This document shows, piece after piece, positions 17,398 through 26,676 of a stretch of 64,000 nucleotides of DNA. The stretch is from Seohaeicola zhoushanensis (GTDB lineage: Bacteria; Pseudomonadota; Alphaproteobacteria; Rhodobacterales; Rhodobacteraceae). The stretch covers positions 62,001 to 126,000 of the forward strand of contig NZ_BNCJ01000009.1 of the NCBI RefSeq assembly GCF_014656415.1, in the 5' to 3' direction. The notes beneath the pieces are model-generated. The model was not told the DNA's origin. It saw only the letters and a program-made list of their open reading frames with translations, and ran no database searches. Numbering within the stretch: the stretch's first letter is position 1; each line of letters opens with the position of its first letter. The position numbers and the translations under genes are program-made.

Positions 17398-19278
17398 ATG
17401 TCCATCGCGACCAAGGCCGACCGCGACGCAATCGAAAACGAGATGCCCTGGAGCAAGCGCGACCTGCCGGTCACGCTGCACCAGATGCTGTCGCGCACGG
17501 CCAAAGCGTTCCCGGAGAACAAGGCCTTCAGCTTCCAGCTGCTGTCGGGGCCCACGGACAAGGCCGAGACGCTGACCTGGACCGAGACGCTGGAGAAGGT
17601 GAACCAGACGGCGAACCTGTTCCGCTCGCTCGGGATCGGCGAGAAGGACGTGGTGGCCTATGTCCTGCCGAACTGCAACGAAACGCTGCTGGCGCTGCTG
17701 GGCGGGGCGACCGCCGGGATCGTGAACCCGATCAACCCGCTGCTTGAGCCCGAGCAGATCGCCTCGATCCTGCGCGAGACCAATGCCAAGGTGGTGGTGA
17801 CGCTGCGGCCCTTCCCCAAGACCGACGTGGCGCAGAAGGTGGCCGAGGCGGTGCGCCATGCGCCCAACGTCAAGACGGTGCTGGAGGTCGACCTCAACCG
17901 CTATCTGACCCCGCCCAAGAGCTGGATCGTGCCGCTGATCCGGCCCAAGATCGAGGGCAAGCTGCACGCCGACTACAAGAGCTTCAACCGTGAGATGGCG
18001 AAGCAGCCCAAGACGCTGAGCTTTGCCGACAACCCGGTCGACCGGGTGGCCTTCTATTTCCACACCGGCGGCACCACCGGGATGCCGAAGGTGGCGCAGC
18101 ATTTCTATTCGGGCGCGATCTACAACGGCTGGATCAGCCATCGGCTGCTCTATACCGAGAAGGATTCGGTGATGTGCCCGCTGCCGCTGTTCCACGTCTT
18201 CGCCTGCTATCCCATCGTGATGGGCAGCCTGGCCTCGGGTGCGCATGTGGTCTTCCCGACGCCGCAGGGCTATCGGGGCGAGGGCGTCTTCGACAACTTC
18301 TGGAAGTTGTGCGAACGCTGGAAGACGACTTTCATCATCACCGTGCCGACCGCCATCTCGGCCAAGATGCAGCGGCCGGTGAATGCCGATATCTCGACGG
18401 TGAAGAAGGCCTTTTCGGGTTCGGCACCGCTGCCGGTCGAGCTGTTCAAGCGGTTTGAATCGGCGACCGGCATCAACATCATCGAAGGTTACGGCCTGAC
18501 CGAGGCGACCTGCGTGGTGTCGTGCAACCCGGTGGACGGGGTGAAGAAGATTGGCAGCGTCGGGATTCCCTTCCCCTATAGCGACGTCAAAATCTACAAG
18601 GGCACGCCGGATGGCCCGATCGAGGCGGGCGTGGACGAGGTGGGCGAGATCTGCATCGCCAATCCGGGCGTCTATGCCGGGCACACCTATACCGAGGAAG
18701 ACAAGAACAAGGATCTCTACTATCGCACCTCCTACCTGCGCACGGGCGACCTGGGGCGGATCGACGGTGACGGCTATCTCTGGATCACCGGGCGGGCGAA
18801 GGACCTGATCATCCGCGGCGGGCACAACATCGACCCGGCCGAGATCGAGGAGGCGCTGCTGTCGCACCCTGCCGTGGCATTCGCCGGGGCGATCGGTCAG
18901 CCGGATGCGCGCGTGGGCGAGATGCCCTGCGCCTATGTCGAGCTGGTGGCCGGGGCGAAGGTGACCGAGGAAGAGTTGATCGAGCATTGCAAGGTGCACG
19001 TGCACGAGCGCGCGGCGCAGCCCAAGCACATGACCATCATGACCGAGCTGCCGAAGACGGCGGTTGGCAAGGTGTTCAAGCCGGACCTGCGCAAGGAGGC
19101 GATCACGCGGATCTACAACGAGGCGCTGGAGGCAGCGAAGGTCCAGGCGCGGGTGGCGCGGGTGATCGACGACAAGAAGCGTGGGTTGGTGGCGCAGCTT
19201 GACCGCAACGGCGCGGACGAGGCCGATGTCAGCCGGGTGCTGGGCGAATTCACCCGGCCCTGGGAATGGGTGGCCTGA
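17398..19278 (+). CDS. Acyl-CoA synthetase (AMP-binding, FadD-like)
   Basis: 626 residues of the ANL superfamily: P-loop HTGGTTGMPK (near base 18061), A5 motif GYGLTEAT, hinge motif YLRTGDLGRIDGDGYLWITG, and the catalytic Lys near the C-terminus in TAVGKVFKPDL. It activates a carboxylic acid to its CoA thioester with ATP. A medium- or long-chain fatty acid is most likely, but the substrate is not certain. The start at 17398 follows a GGGGAGGAAGAA site. An esterase gene follows after 10 bp, so the two may act together in lipid or ester breakdown. Confidence 0.9.
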   Translation: MSIATKADRDAIENEMPWSKRDLPVTLHQMLSRTAKAFPENKAFSFQLLSGPTDKAETLTWTETLEKVNQTANLFRSLGIGEKDVVAYVLPNCNETLLALLGGATAGIVNPINPLLEPEQIASILRETNAKVVVTLRPFPKTDVAQKVAEAVRHAPNVKTVLEVDLNRYLTPPKSWIVPLIRPKIEGKLHADYKSFNREMAKQPKTLSFADNPVDRVAFYFHTGGTTGMPKVAQHFYSGAIYNGWISHRLLYTEKDSVMCPLPLFHVFACYPIVMGSLASGAHVVFPTPQGYRGEGVFDNFWKLCERWKTTFIITVPTAISAKMQRPVNADISTVKKAFSGSAPLPVELFKRFESATGINIIEGYGLTEATCVVSCNPVDGVKKIGSVGIPFPYSDVKIYKGTPDGPIEAGVDEVGEICIANPGVYAGHTYTEEDKNKDLYYRTSYLRTGDLGRIDGDGYLWITGRAKDLIIRGGHNIDPAEIEEALLSHPAVAFAGAIGQPDARVGEMPCAYVELVAGAKVTEEELIEHCKVHVHERAAQPKHMTIMTELPKTAVGKVFKPDLRKEAITRIYNEALEAAKVQARVARVIDDKKRGLVAQLDRNGADEADVSRVLGEFTRPWEWVA

Positions 19279-19288
19279 GGCCGCGCCG

Positions 19289-20206
19289 ATGCCCGACTAT
19301 TCCGCGCTGCTCGACGCCGAGATCCTCGCGTTCATCCGCAAGTCGGAGTCCTTCCCCCCCGAGGGGGAAGGGCTGGAGGCCGAGCGGCGGGCCTATGACG
19401 CGCTCTGCGCCGCCTTCCGGCAGGATCGCCCCGAGGGGGTGAGTACCGAGGACCGCAGGATCGGGCAGGTGCCGGTGCGCGTTTACGAACAGGGCGAGCC
19501 GAGCTGCACGGTGGTCTATGCCCATGGCGGCGGTTTCGTGAAGGGCGGGCTGGAGAGCCACGACGACATCTGCGCCGAGATCTGCAACCAGACCGGCTAT
19601 CGGGTGGTGGCGGTCGATTACCGGCTGGCCCCGGAACATGCGCATCCGGTGGCCTTCGACGACTGCTTTGCTGCGGTGGAATGGGTCGAGGAGAGTTTCG
19701 ACCTGCCGATCGTGCTGGCGGGCGATAGCGCCGGGGCGACGCTGATGGCGAGTGTCGCACATCACGCGCGGGGGCGGCTGCGCAACGTGATCGGACAGGT
19801 GCTGATCTATCCGGCGCTGGGCGCCGATGGCACCGGCGCGTCCTATCGGGACCATGCCGAGGCGCCGCTGCTGAGCGCGGCGGCGCTGATGTATTACCGG
19901 GGCGTGCGCTCGGGCGGGGTGGTGCCGGCGGGGGATGCCACCTATTCGCCCTTGCTGGACAAGGATTTCGACGACCTGCCGCGCACGGTGATCTTCACCG
20001 CCGAATGCGACCCCGGCGCCAGCGACGGGGCGGATTATGCCCGGCTGCTGGAGGCGGCGGATGTGCCGGTGAAGCTGGTGCACGAGCGGGGGCTGGTGCA
20101 TGGCTTCCTGCGGGCCCGGCACATGTCGGCGCGGGCCGATGCCAGCTTTGAGCGGATCGTGCTGGCGATCGAGGCGCTGGGGCAGGGGCTGTGGGTCTAC
20201 GAATAG
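19289..20206 (+). CDS. Alpha/beta hydrolase, hormone-sensitive-lipase type esterase
   Basis: 305 residues. The oxyanion-hole motif HGGGF (near base 19525), nucleophile motif GDSAGA (near base 19720), an Asp near the C-terminus (ECDPGASDG region) and a catalytic His in LVHGFL give a full HSL-family triad. It hydrolyses short or medium acyl esters (known of the family). It lies 10 bp after the acyl-CoA synthetase stop, probably in one transcript. The start at 19289 lacks a clear ribosome site and may rely on coupling. Confidence 0.9.
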   Translation: MPDYSALLDAEILAFIRKSESFPPEGEGLEAERRAYDALCAAFRQDRPEGVSTEDRRIGQVPVRVYEQGEPSCTVVYAHGGGFVKGGLESHDDICAEICNQTGYRVVAVDYRLAPEHAHPVAFDDCFAAVEWVEESFDLPIVLAGDSAGATLMASVAHHARGRLRNVIGQVLIYPALGADGTGASYRDHAEAPLLSAAALMYYRGVRSGGVVPAGDATYSPLLDKDFDDLPRTVIFTAECDPGASDGADYARLLEAADVPVKLVHERGLVHGFLRARHMSARADASFERIVLAIEALGQGLWVYE

Positions 20207-20213
20207 GCCGGGG

Positions 20214-21002
20214 TCAGTGGAACCGATAGCTTGATGCGGTGACGCCGCCGCGCAGCATGACATCGTGGTAGACCCGTTCGGCCTTGTCATGCTCGGCCGC
20301 GCCGAGGGCGACGAAGAGCGGCACGAGGTGGTCTTCCTGGGCGTGGCAGAGCCGGGCGTATGGCGCGCTTTCCCAGTCGAGCAGCGCGGCGGTGCGCTGG
20401 TCGGCAGGCAGCGCGAGGGCCTGGCCGAGCCAGGCGTCGAAGGCCTCGGAGGGGACGCGGGCCTCGGGGCCGAACATGCGCAGGTTGTGGAAGCTGAGGC
20501 CCGAGCCGACGATCAGCACGCCCTCGTCGCGCAGCGGGGCGAGGGCGCGGCCGATGGCGAAATGGGTGGCCGGGTCGTAGTCCTTGCGGATCGAGAGCTG
20601 GTAGGTGGGCATGTCGGCCTCGGGCCAGATCACCGCCATGGGGGCGAAGGTGCCGTGGTCGAAGCCCTGCTTGCCGTCGAGATGGACCCTGTGGCCGGCG
20701 GCAGAGAGCAGGTCGGCGGTGCGCTGCGCCAGCTTTGGCGCGCCGGGGGCGGGGTAGACGATCTGGTAGGTTTCCGGCGGGAAGCCGTAGTAGTCGTAGA
20801 CCATCGGCGGATGGGCCGAGGACATCACCGCAACCTCTTCGGTCTCCCAGTGGCCGGAGATCATCAGCACCGCCTTGGGCCGCTCGGCGCGCATCTTGAC
20901 CAGCGAGGCTTCGAGGTTGGCGAACATGCGCCGCATCTCGGGCAGCCAGGGCCAGGGGCCGCCGCCGTGCGAGATGAAATAGGTGGGCAGCGTGTCGGTC
21001 AT
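20214..21002 (-). CDS. DODA-type extradiol aromatic ring-opening dioxygenase (LigB family)
   Basis: 262 residues. The N-terminal YFISHGGGPWPWL carries a metal-binding His; further conserved features are SGHWE, GFDHGTF and GSGLSFHN. The family includes YgiD/4,5-DOPA dioxygenases, which use non-haem metal to cleave catechols; the natural substrate is unknown. The ATG at 21002 is preceded by GGGGGAG. It ends 7 bp from the convergent esterase. Confidence 0.9.
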   Translation of the reverse strand: MTDTLPTYFISHGGGPWPWLPEMRRMFANLEASLVKMRAERPKAVLMISGHWETEEVAVMSSAHPPMVYDYYGFPPETYQIVYPAPGAPKLAQRTADLLSAAGHRVHLDGKQGFDHGTFAPMAVIWPEADMPTYQLSIRKDYDPATHFAIGRALAPLRDEGVLIVGSGLSFHNLRMFGPEARVPSEAFDAWLGQALALPADQRTAALLDWESAPYARLCHAQEDHLVPLFVALGAAEHDKAERVYHDVMLRGGVTASSYRFH

Positions 21003-21084
21003 GTCGGTCTCCCCCGGTTGGTGCGGGCAGGATAGATCTTGTTGCGGCGCCTGCACAGGGCCGTCCGCGCACAGTCTGCGTGCG

Positions 21085-22185
21085 TCAGCCCCTGAGGGCG
21101 ATCAGCAGGTCCATCACGTTGGTGCCGGTCGGGCCGGTGACAAGCAGCGCGCCACGGGCGGCGAGGAAGGTTCCCGCGTCGGCGCGGTCGAGCGCCTGTT
21201 GCCCGCCCTCGGCCCAGGTGGTGCCGTCGACGATACCGCCGGCGGCATCGGTCGGGCCGTCGCTGCCATCGGTGCCACCGACGACGAGCTGAAGGCCCTC
21301 GGTGCCGGCGATCTCGCGGGCGAGGGCGAGGGCCAGGGCCTGGTTGCGCCCGCCCCGGCCGGGGTTCTCGGGCAGGACCACGGTCGGCTCGCCGCCGAGG
21401 ATGAGCGCGCCGCGGGCCATGGCGCGCAGCCGCGGGCCCCAGTGCGCGGCGAGGCGGTGCAGGTCGTCGTGCAGGGCTTCCTGCTCGTCCAGCACCGGAT
21501 AGCCGAGCCGCTGCGCCTTGGCCCTTGCGGCGGCGCGGGCGGTGGCGTTGGAGGCGACGATGCGGGCGTCATAGGCAAAGTCGGGGGCGTCGGGGGCCGA
21601 ACCGATGCCCGAGCCGATCACGCCGAGGTCGTCGCCGGGCACGTCGGAGATGGCGAGCACCGTGACCGCGCCGCCGGTGAAGCCCGCCAGCAGGCCGCCG
21701 CCCTTGACCCGGCTGATGCGGCGGCGTTCGGCGTTCATGGCGGTGATGTCCTTGCCGCTGGCAAGCAGGGCGCGGTTGAGGGCGGCGAGGTCGGCCAGGG
21801 TTTTGCCCTCGACCAGGTCTTCGGCCAGGGCCGAGGCGCCGCCGGAGACCAGCAGCAGCAGCCGGGACCCGGCGGGCATCTCGGCTACCGCGGCCCGCAG
21901 CGCACGGCCGGCGGCGAGCGAGCGGTCGTCGGGCACCGGGTGGGCGGATTCGATGAGCCTGGCCTGCGGCGGCAGCCCGGCGCCATGACCGTCCTTGGTG
22001 ACCACCAGTGCCGGCACGTCGGGGAAGCGGTCGAGCGCGGCGCGGGTCATGTCGGCGGCGGCCTTGCCGACCGCGAGGATGCGGTCGGGGCGGTGCGCAT
22101 CGCGGAGCGCTGACGCGACGGCGGCATGGCCGCCGACCGCGGCGACACCGGCGTGCCAGATGGCCAGCGCATCGGCGCGGCTCAT
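21085..22185 (-). CDS. Glycerate 2-kinase (GckA/MOFRL family)
   Basis: 366 residues. N-terminal DUF4147 half: AVGKAAADM and the phosphate-binding [12 protein letters not shown]-terminal MOFRL half: [17 protein letters not shown] and [15 protein letters not shown]. It phosphorylates glycerate to 2-phosphoglycerate, linking to the serine cycle or hydroxypyruvate use (family knowledge). The start overlaps the dtd stop by 4 bp, so it is the last gene of a tightly coupled trio with dtd and the nitroreductase gene. It is a little short (about 420 is common). Confidence 0.9.
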   Translation of the reverse strand: MSRADALAIWHAGVAAVGGHAAVASALRDAHRPDRILAVGKAAADMTRAALDRFPDVPALVVTKDGHGAGLPPQARLIESAHPVPDDRSLAAGRALRAAVAEMPAGSRLLLLVSGGASALAEDLVEGKTLADLAALNRALLASGKDITAMNAERRRISRVKGGGLLAGFTGGAVTVLAISDVPGDDLGVIGSGIGSAPDAPDFAYDARIVASNATARAAARAKAQRLGYPVLDEQEALHDDLHRLAAHWGPRLRAMARGALILGGEPTVVLPENPGRGGRNQALALALAREIAGTEGLQLVVGGTDGSDGPTDAAGGIVDGTTWAEGGQQALDRADAGTFLAARGALLVTGPTGTNVMDLLIALRG

Positions 22186-22619
22186 GACTCGATCCAGATG
22201 GTCACGGGGCCGTCGTTGACCAGGCGCACCTTCATGTCGGCGCCGAAGCGGCCGGTGGCGACCGGCACGCCGAGGTCGGCCAAGGCGCGGGCGAAGTGGA
22301 GGTAGAGCCTTTCGCCCACCTCGGGCGGCGCTGCGGCGGAAAAGCCGGGGCGGTTGCCGCGCGAGGTGTCGGCGGCGAGGGTGAACTGGCTGACCACCAG
22401 CGCCGCGCCCTGGATATCCAGCACCGAACGGTTCATCTTGTCCGCCTCGTCGCGGAAGATCCGGAGCTTGGAGATGCGGGTGGCGAGCACCTCTGCCTGG
22501 GCCTCGGTATCGCCGCCCATCGCGCAGACGAGGATCAGCAGGCCTGGGCCGGTCTCGCCGATGATGGTGTTGTTGACCGAGACGGAGGCCTCGGAGACCC
22601 GTTGTACCAGCGCCCGCAT
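22182..22619 (-). CDS. dtd: D-aminoacyl-tRNA deacylase
   Basis: 145 residues, the standard DTD length. The signature motifs SQFTL (with [12 protein letters not shown] following) and GPVT near the C-terminus form the catalytic/chirality-checking pocket. It hydrolyses D-amino acids, and glycine mischarged on tRNA-Ala, from tRNA. The ATG shares one base with the nitroreductase stop (TGATG), and its TGA overlaps the glycerate kinase start. Confidence 0.97.
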   Translation of the reverse strand: MRALVQRVSEASVSVNNTIIGETGPGLLILVCAMGGDTEAQAEVLATRISKLRIFRDEADKMNRSVLDIQGAALVVSQFTLAADTSRGNRPGFSAAAPPEVGERLYLHFARALADLGVPVATGRFGADMKVRLVNDGPVTIWIES

Positions 22620-23287
22620 CAGCCGCGCCAATCCACGATGTCGGCCACGGTGGCGCGTTCGGTGCGGAAGCCGTTGGCCGGGTGGTCGGGGTCGGCATAG
22701 CCGAAGGAGATGGCGCAGAGCACCAGCCGGTCGTCGGGAATGCCGAAGTGCCGATGCAGGAAGGGCGCGAAGGAGGCGACGGCGGCCTGCGGGATCGTCG
22801 CCACGCCCTGCGCCTGGGCGGCCAGGCAGAAGGCGGTGACGAAGCCGCCGCAGTCGAGCGCTCCGTAGGGCCCGAGTTCGGCGGGCGAGGAGACGATGGC
22901 GCAATGCGGGGCGCCGAAGAGGTCGAAGTTCTTCATCGCCTGGGCGGTAGACGCGGCGCGGTCGCCCTTCTGCACGCCCACCGCGTCGTAGAGCGCCCAG
23001 CCGCAGGTGCGGCGACGGTCCTGGTAGACGCCGGAGTAGCCGGTGGGGAAGGGGATGTCGGGTGTGTGGGGGGCCTCGGCCGCCTCGGCGCGCAGGGCGG
23101 CGCGGAAGCGGTCGGTCTCGGCCCCCGCGGTGATCGCCAGCTGCCAGGGCTGGGCATTGCACCAGGAGGGCGCGCGGCGGGCGGTGGCGACGATGGCCTC
23201 GATCCTGTCGCGCGGCACCTGGTCGGGCCGGAAGCCGCGGCAGGAAAAGCGCGCGGCCATCACGGTGTCGAGATCTTCGGGTGTCAT
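22619..23287 (-). CDS. Nitroreductase family flavoprotein
   Basis: 222 residues. An N-terminal ARFSCRGF motif contributes to FMN binding, followed by [12 protein letters not shown], and a C-terminal [16 protein letters not shown]. It is an NAD(P)H-dependent reductase of unknown substrate. GAGGAAG precedes the ATG at 23287. It is first in the trio with dtd and glycerate kinase, and divergent from hsp20 with 138 bp between. Confidence 0.9.
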   Translation of the reverse strand: MTPEDLDTVMAARFSCRGFRPDQVPRDRIEAIVATARRAPSWCNAQPWQLAITAGAETDRFRAALRAEAAEAPHTPDIPFPTGYSGVYQDRRRTCGWALYDAVGVQKGDRAASTAQAMKNFDLFGAPHCAIVSSPAELGPYGALDCGGFVTAFCLAAQAQGVATIPQAAVASFAPFLHRHFGIPDDRLVLCAISFGYADPDHPANGFRTERATVADIVDWRG

Positions 23288-23425
23288 AATGCTTCCTCGC
23301 CTTGACTCGGGCGCAGGATGGGACGGCGGCGCGGCGAGGACAAGGGCTGGTGTTTGCGCTGGATCAAGGCATGCATTTCGGAAGTTGCATATGTTTGAGT
23401 CCTGTGTGGGAATGGAGGATCGGAC

Positions 23426-23842
23426 ATGGTCGAGAAATCCGAAAACGGCGGGTTCTGGCCCGCGCTCTACGATCCGCTGCGTGCCTTCGGCTCGCGAGTG
23501 GCGGATTGGCTGAGCCCGGCGAGCGAGGCTTCTTCGGGGACGGATGCCTATGACATCGCGATGGAGTTGCCGGGCGTCTCGGAGAAGGACGTGGAGCTGA
23601 CGGTGGACGAGGGTGTGGTGACCGTAAGGGGCGAGAAGAAGACCTCGTCCGAGAAGAAAGGCGACACCTGGTATTTCAGCGAGCGCCAGTATGGCGCGTT
23701 CAGCAGGTCGTTCCGGTTGCCGCCGGATGCGGATGGCAGCAAGGCCAGCGCCGAGATGAAGGACGGCGTGCTGCATGTGAAGGTACCGCGCCGTGCGCCG
23801 CCGGAGCCGAAGCAGAACCGGGTAGAGATTCGTAAGGGGTGA
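23426..23842 (+). CDS. Small heat-shock protein, Hsp20/alpha-crystallin type
   Basis: 138 residues. The alpha-crystallin domain runs from about residue 38 (DAYDIAMELPGVSEKDV) to VLHVKVPR near residue 125, with the ELPG and GVL signatures. It is an ATP-independent holdase for unfolding proteins. GGAGG lies 9 nt before the ATG. I found no convincing RpoH-type promoter in the 138-bp upstream gap. Confidence 0.95.
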   Translation: MVEKSENGGFWPALYDPLRAFGSRVADWLSPASEASSGTDAYDIAMELPGVSEKDVELTVDEGVVTVRGEKKTSSEKKGDTWYFSERQYGAFSRSFRLPPDADGSKASAEMKDGVLHVKVPRRAPPEPKQNRVEIRKG

Positions 23843-23853
23843 CGTGGTGCCGG

Positions 23854-23885
23854 GCGCCCCGTCCGCGGTGTTGCGGGCGGGGCGC
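23854..23885. terminator. Hairpin between convergent hsp20 and phosphatase genes
   Basis: A 13-bp stem with one G-T pair (GCGCCCCGTCCGC with GCGGGCGGGGCGC) and a 6-nt loop. It lies 11 bp after hsp20 and 8 bp from the phosphatase stop, so it can end both transcripts. Confidence 0.7.
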
Positions 23886-23893
23886 TCTATTCG

Positions 23894-24625
23894 TCAGGGG
23901 ACCAGCGGCAGGCGGCCGGCCTCGTCGAGGAGCCAGACCTGGCCATTCTCGAAAACCGCCGGATAGATCGGACGCCCATAGCCCGCGCCGCCATCGAGGT
24001 TGACGCGGTTGCCGTGGTGAAACGGCATGTCGAGCGCGGTATGGCCATGCACCACCAGCCAGGGATGCGGGTCCGAGTACATCAGGAAAGGGTCGCGGAT
24101 CCAGACCAGATCGTCCTCGGTCTGACCGGACAGGGGGACGCCGGGCAGGATGCCGGCGTGGACGAAGAGGAAGGGTCCCTCTTCGATGAAGCGGGGCAGG
24201 CCGGCCAGGAAGCTGCGGTGCGCCGCGGGCACGGCGGCGCGGGCCTCGGCCAGTACCTCGTCGCCGGGGCGGCTGGCCGCGTTTTCGACACCGTAGGACG
24301 CCAGCGTTGCCGAGCCGCCGAGGCGCGGGTTCAGCCAGTCGAGGCCCTTGGTCTTGACCCGGCTGTCGGTCAGGGTGCCGTCGTCCAGGAAGCGGGTGAA
24401 CATGCGGTCATGGTTGCCCATCACCGCGCGCCAGGGGCGGCCCTGGGCCATGCCGGTCATCACCCGTTCGATCACACCGCGGCTGTCGGGGCCGCGATCC
24501 TCGAAGTCGCCGAGGAATATGATGCGGGCGTTGTCGCCGCCGTCGGTGTGGATCCAGTCGAGGGCCTGGTCGAGGAAGGCGGTTTGGCCGTGGGTGTCGC
24601 CGATCACGTAGAGAGGGGTCGTCAC
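23894..24625 (-). CDS. Metallophosphoesterase, PPP family protein phosphatase
   Basis: 243 residues. All PPP motifs are present: GDTHGQ, GDFEDRGPDS, GNHDR, a later VHAG and VHGHT, giving the dinuclear metal site. It is probably a serine/threonine protein phosphatase or an ApaH-like nucleotide hydrolase. The start is a GTG at 24625 with AAGGA 6 nt upstream. The GTG overlaps the lysR stop by 4 bp, so translation is coupled to the regulator gene. Confidence 0.88.
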   Translation of the reverse strand: MTTPLYVIGDTHGQTAFLDQALDWIHTDGGDNARIIFLGDFEDRGPDSRGVIERVMTGMAQGRPWRAVMGNHDRMFTRFLDDGTLTDSRVKTKGLDWLNPRLGGSATLASYGVENAASRPGDEVLAEARAAVPAAHRSFLAGLPRFIEEGPFLFVHAGILPGVPLSGQTEDDLVWIRDPFLMYSDPHPWLVVHGHTALDMPFHHGNRVNLDGGAGYGRPIYPAVFENGQVWLLDEAGRLPLVP

Positions 24626-25605
24626 GTCGGTTCCTTGCCTTGAGGTCCGTCCCGGTGTGCCACGTGTGGGGCGGGAGTGTCGAGCGGTTCCATCAGCCGC
24701 GCGATCTCGTCCCTCAGCCAGCGGTGGCCGGGGGTGCTGGTCATCCGCTTCTGCCAGACCATGCCGATCTGCGGTGTCGGCACCGGCATCGGCGGGCGGT
24801 AGATGTCGAGGCCCAACGGTTCGGCAAGCCTGGCGGCGAGTTGGCCCGGCAGCAGCGCGACGTGGTCGCTTTCGGCCACGGCGCGGGCGACACCGAAGAA
24901 GACCGGCATGGTCATCACCACCCGGCGGCTGCGACCAACGGCGGCGAGGGCGGCATCGCCCATCGCGGAAAGCCGGCCCTCGGGCGAGAAGAGGATATGG
25001 CCGAGGTCGCAGAACAGGTCGATCGGCACCGTAGCGCCGGGGTTCACCCCGGCGCGCCCGAGGCGGGCGTGGCCGCGCCGTGCCACCATGACGAAATCGG
25101 AATGGAAGAGCGGCTGCCATTCGACCCAGCCGGGCAGCTCGGGCTTGGGCATCAGGGCGACATCGACCTCGCGGTTTTCCAGCGAGCGGACATAGTTGTC
25201 GGGCACCAGGTCGACCAGCTGCACGCGGACCCCCGGCGCGATTCGTGAGAGGCGTTCGCCAAGCGCGGGCATCAGCATCTCGGCGAAGAAGTCGCTGCCC
25301 GAGATCTTGAAGGTCTCGCTGGCCGTGGCGGCGTCAAAGCGGGCGGGGCCGTCGAGCAGGACCTCGATCGCGTCGAGGCTGTCGCGCAGCGGCTGGGCGA
25401 GGTCGCGGGCATAGTCGGTGGGCACGAGCCGCTGGCCCTGGCGGACGAAGAGCGGGTCGCCGAGCGCGTGGCGCAGGCGGCCGAGCGCGGCGGAGACCGC
25501 GGGCTGGCTCAGTCCGATGCGCGTCCCGGCGCGGACGGTGGAGCCCTCGGCGAGCAGGGCGTCGAGCACCCGCAGCAGGTTGAGATCGAAGCCCGATAAA
25601 TTCAT
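24622..25605 (-). CDS. LysR-family transcriptional regulator
   Basis: 327 residues. The N-terminal winged helix-turn-helix shows FDLNLLRVLDALL and LSQPAVSAALGRLR, in the NodD/LinR-like style (long wing, GDPLFVR). A periplasmic-binding-like effector domain follows. The ATG at 25605 was chosen because it begins the standard LysR N-terminus; the upstream open frame is not LysR-like. It is divergent from the cupin gene across 155 bp containing a 20-bp palindrome, so that gene is its most likely target. Confidence 0.92.
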   Translation of the reverse strand: MNLSGFDLNLLRVLDALLAEGSTVRAGTRIGLSQPAVSAALGRLRHALGDPLFVRQGQRLVPTDYARDLAQPLRDSLDAIEVLLDGPARFDAATASETFKISGSDFFAEMLMPALGERLSRIAPGVRVQLVDLVPDNYVRSLENREVDVALMPKPELPGWVEWQPLFHSDFVMVARRGHARLGRAGVNPGATVPIDLFCDLGHILFSPEGRLSAMGDAALAAVGRSRRVVMTMPVFFGVARAVAESDHVALLPGQLAARLAEPLGLDIYRPPMPVPTPQIGMVWQKRMTSTPGHRWLRDEIARLMEPLDTPAPHVAHRDGPQGKEPT

Positions 25606-25612
25606 CGTACAA

Positions 25613-25632
25613 ATAGATATCATAATATCTAT
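25613..25632. promoter_or_regulatory. 20-bp AT-rich palindrome upstream of lysR
   Basis: The arms ATAGATAT and ATATCTAT are perfectly complementary around a CATA spacer. The site is strikingly AT-rich for this genome and lies 7 bp before the lysR ATG and 128 bp before the cupin ATG. It is a plausible operator for autoregulation. The strict LysR T-N11-A spacing is not met. Confidence 0.6.
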
Positions 25633-25760
25633 CCATTTCACAGCTGATCCGGCGGCTGGCAGACTGCTGCCACAAATAATCGACCTGCCAGAACCACAGA
25701 GACCACGGAGCCGCGCTTCCGGGGGCTGGGCATGGCATGTCCCGAGCCGGGAGGAAATTG

Positions 25761-26216
25761 ATGTCACATCCGATCCTGGGGCCCGATGCCGTCGAGTGGC
25801 TGGGCACCTGGTACAAGGTTCTTCTGTCGAGCAAGGACAGCGGCGGCGGCCTGTCGGTCACCGACTCGGTCGGGCCGGCGGAGAGCGGACCTCCGCGCCA
25901 TATCCACCATGACGCCGACGAGACCTTCGTCATGCTGTCGGGCGAATGCGAGTTCTGGCTGGAGGGGGAGAGCTTTCACCGCGGGGCCGGAGCGAGCGTC
26001 TTCATTCCGCGCGGCAAGGAGCACACTTTCCGCGTCGTCGGGCCGCAGCCCTCGCGGCATCTGATCATCCTGACGCCGGGCGGGTTCGAGGGCTTCTTCC
26101 TCGAAATGGCACGGGGAAAATTCAGGATTCCGCAGGATATGGAAGAGGTGGTAAAGATCGGCCAGGCTTTCCAGCTGGATTTCACCGGGCCGCCCCTTGG
26201 CAACGGACCGGCCTAG
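25761..26216 (+). CDS. Cupin-domain protein
   Basis: 151 residues. A single cupin: motif 1 is PRHIHHDADETFVMLSGE with the metal-binding His, His, Glu set, and motif 2 is HLIILTPGG. Many such small cupins are quercetinase- or isomerase-like, so the reaction cannot be assigned. GGGAGGAAATTG precedes the ATG at 25761. It is divergent from lysR and followed after 46 bp by a small membrane protein gene. Confidence 0.88.
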   Translation: MSHPILGPDAVEWLGTWYKVLLSSKDSGGGLSVTDSVGPAESGPPRHIHHDADETFVMLSGECEFWLEGESFHRGAGASVFIPRGKEHTFRVVGPQPSRHLIILTPGGFEGFFLEMARGKFRIPQDMEEVVKIGQAFQLDFTGPPLGNGPA

Positions 26217-26262
26217 GGCCTGAAACAGAACGACCATAATCAAGAACAGGGACAACGGATAA

Positions 26263-26634
26263 ATGACAAAACTACCGCAGTATTTCCTGATGCTTGCCGT
26301 TCTGGCAGCACTCATGGGCATGAGCTGGGGCATCCACATGGCGATCAGCCAGGATCACTCGCTGGCGCCCGCCCATGCGCACCTGAACCTGGTGGGCTGG
26401 GTGACCTTCTCGATCTTCGCCTTCTACTATCACCTGATGCCCTCGGCCGCCGCCAGCGGGCTGGCCAAGCTGCATTTCGGGCTGGCGGTTGCGGGGCTGG
26501 TTCTGATGATACCGGGGATTTACCTGGCGCTGACCCAGGGCAGCGAGCCGATGGCGGCGATCGGGTCGATCCTGACCCTGCTGTCGATGCTGACCTTCGG
26601 GGTCGTCGTGCTGCGCCACGGGTTGCAGCGGTAG
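26263..26634 (+). CDS. Small membrane protein resembling haem-copper oxidase subunit I
   Basis: 123 residues with four hydrophobic helices. The motif AHAHLNLVGWVTFSIFAFYY, followed by HLMP, resembles the haem-binding helix region of haem-copper oxidase subunit I, but the protein is only a quarter of that size. Small stand-alone proteins of this kind occur in Proteobacteria with unknown function. It may share a transcript with the cupin gene. A strong hairpin follows the stop. Confidence 0.75.
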   Translation: MTKLPQYFLMLAVLAALMGMSWGIHMAISQDHSLAPAHAHLNLVGWVTFSIFAFYYHLMPSAAASGLAKLHFGLAVAGLVLMIPGIYLALTQGSEPMAAIGSILTLLSMLTFGVVVLRHGLQR

Positions 26635-26640
26635 GCAAGT

Positions 26641-26668
26641 CGGGCAGGGCGGCGGACCGCCCTGCCCG
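26641..26668. terminator. Strong bidirectional hairpin between the small membrane protein gene and serA
   Basis: A 12-bp perfect stem (CGGGCAGGGCGG with CCGCCCTGCCCG) with a CGGA loop lies between two convergent stops at 26634 and 26677. There is no T-tract, but the position is ideal for ending both transcripts. Confidence 0.75.
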
Positions 26669-26676
26669 GATCGACG

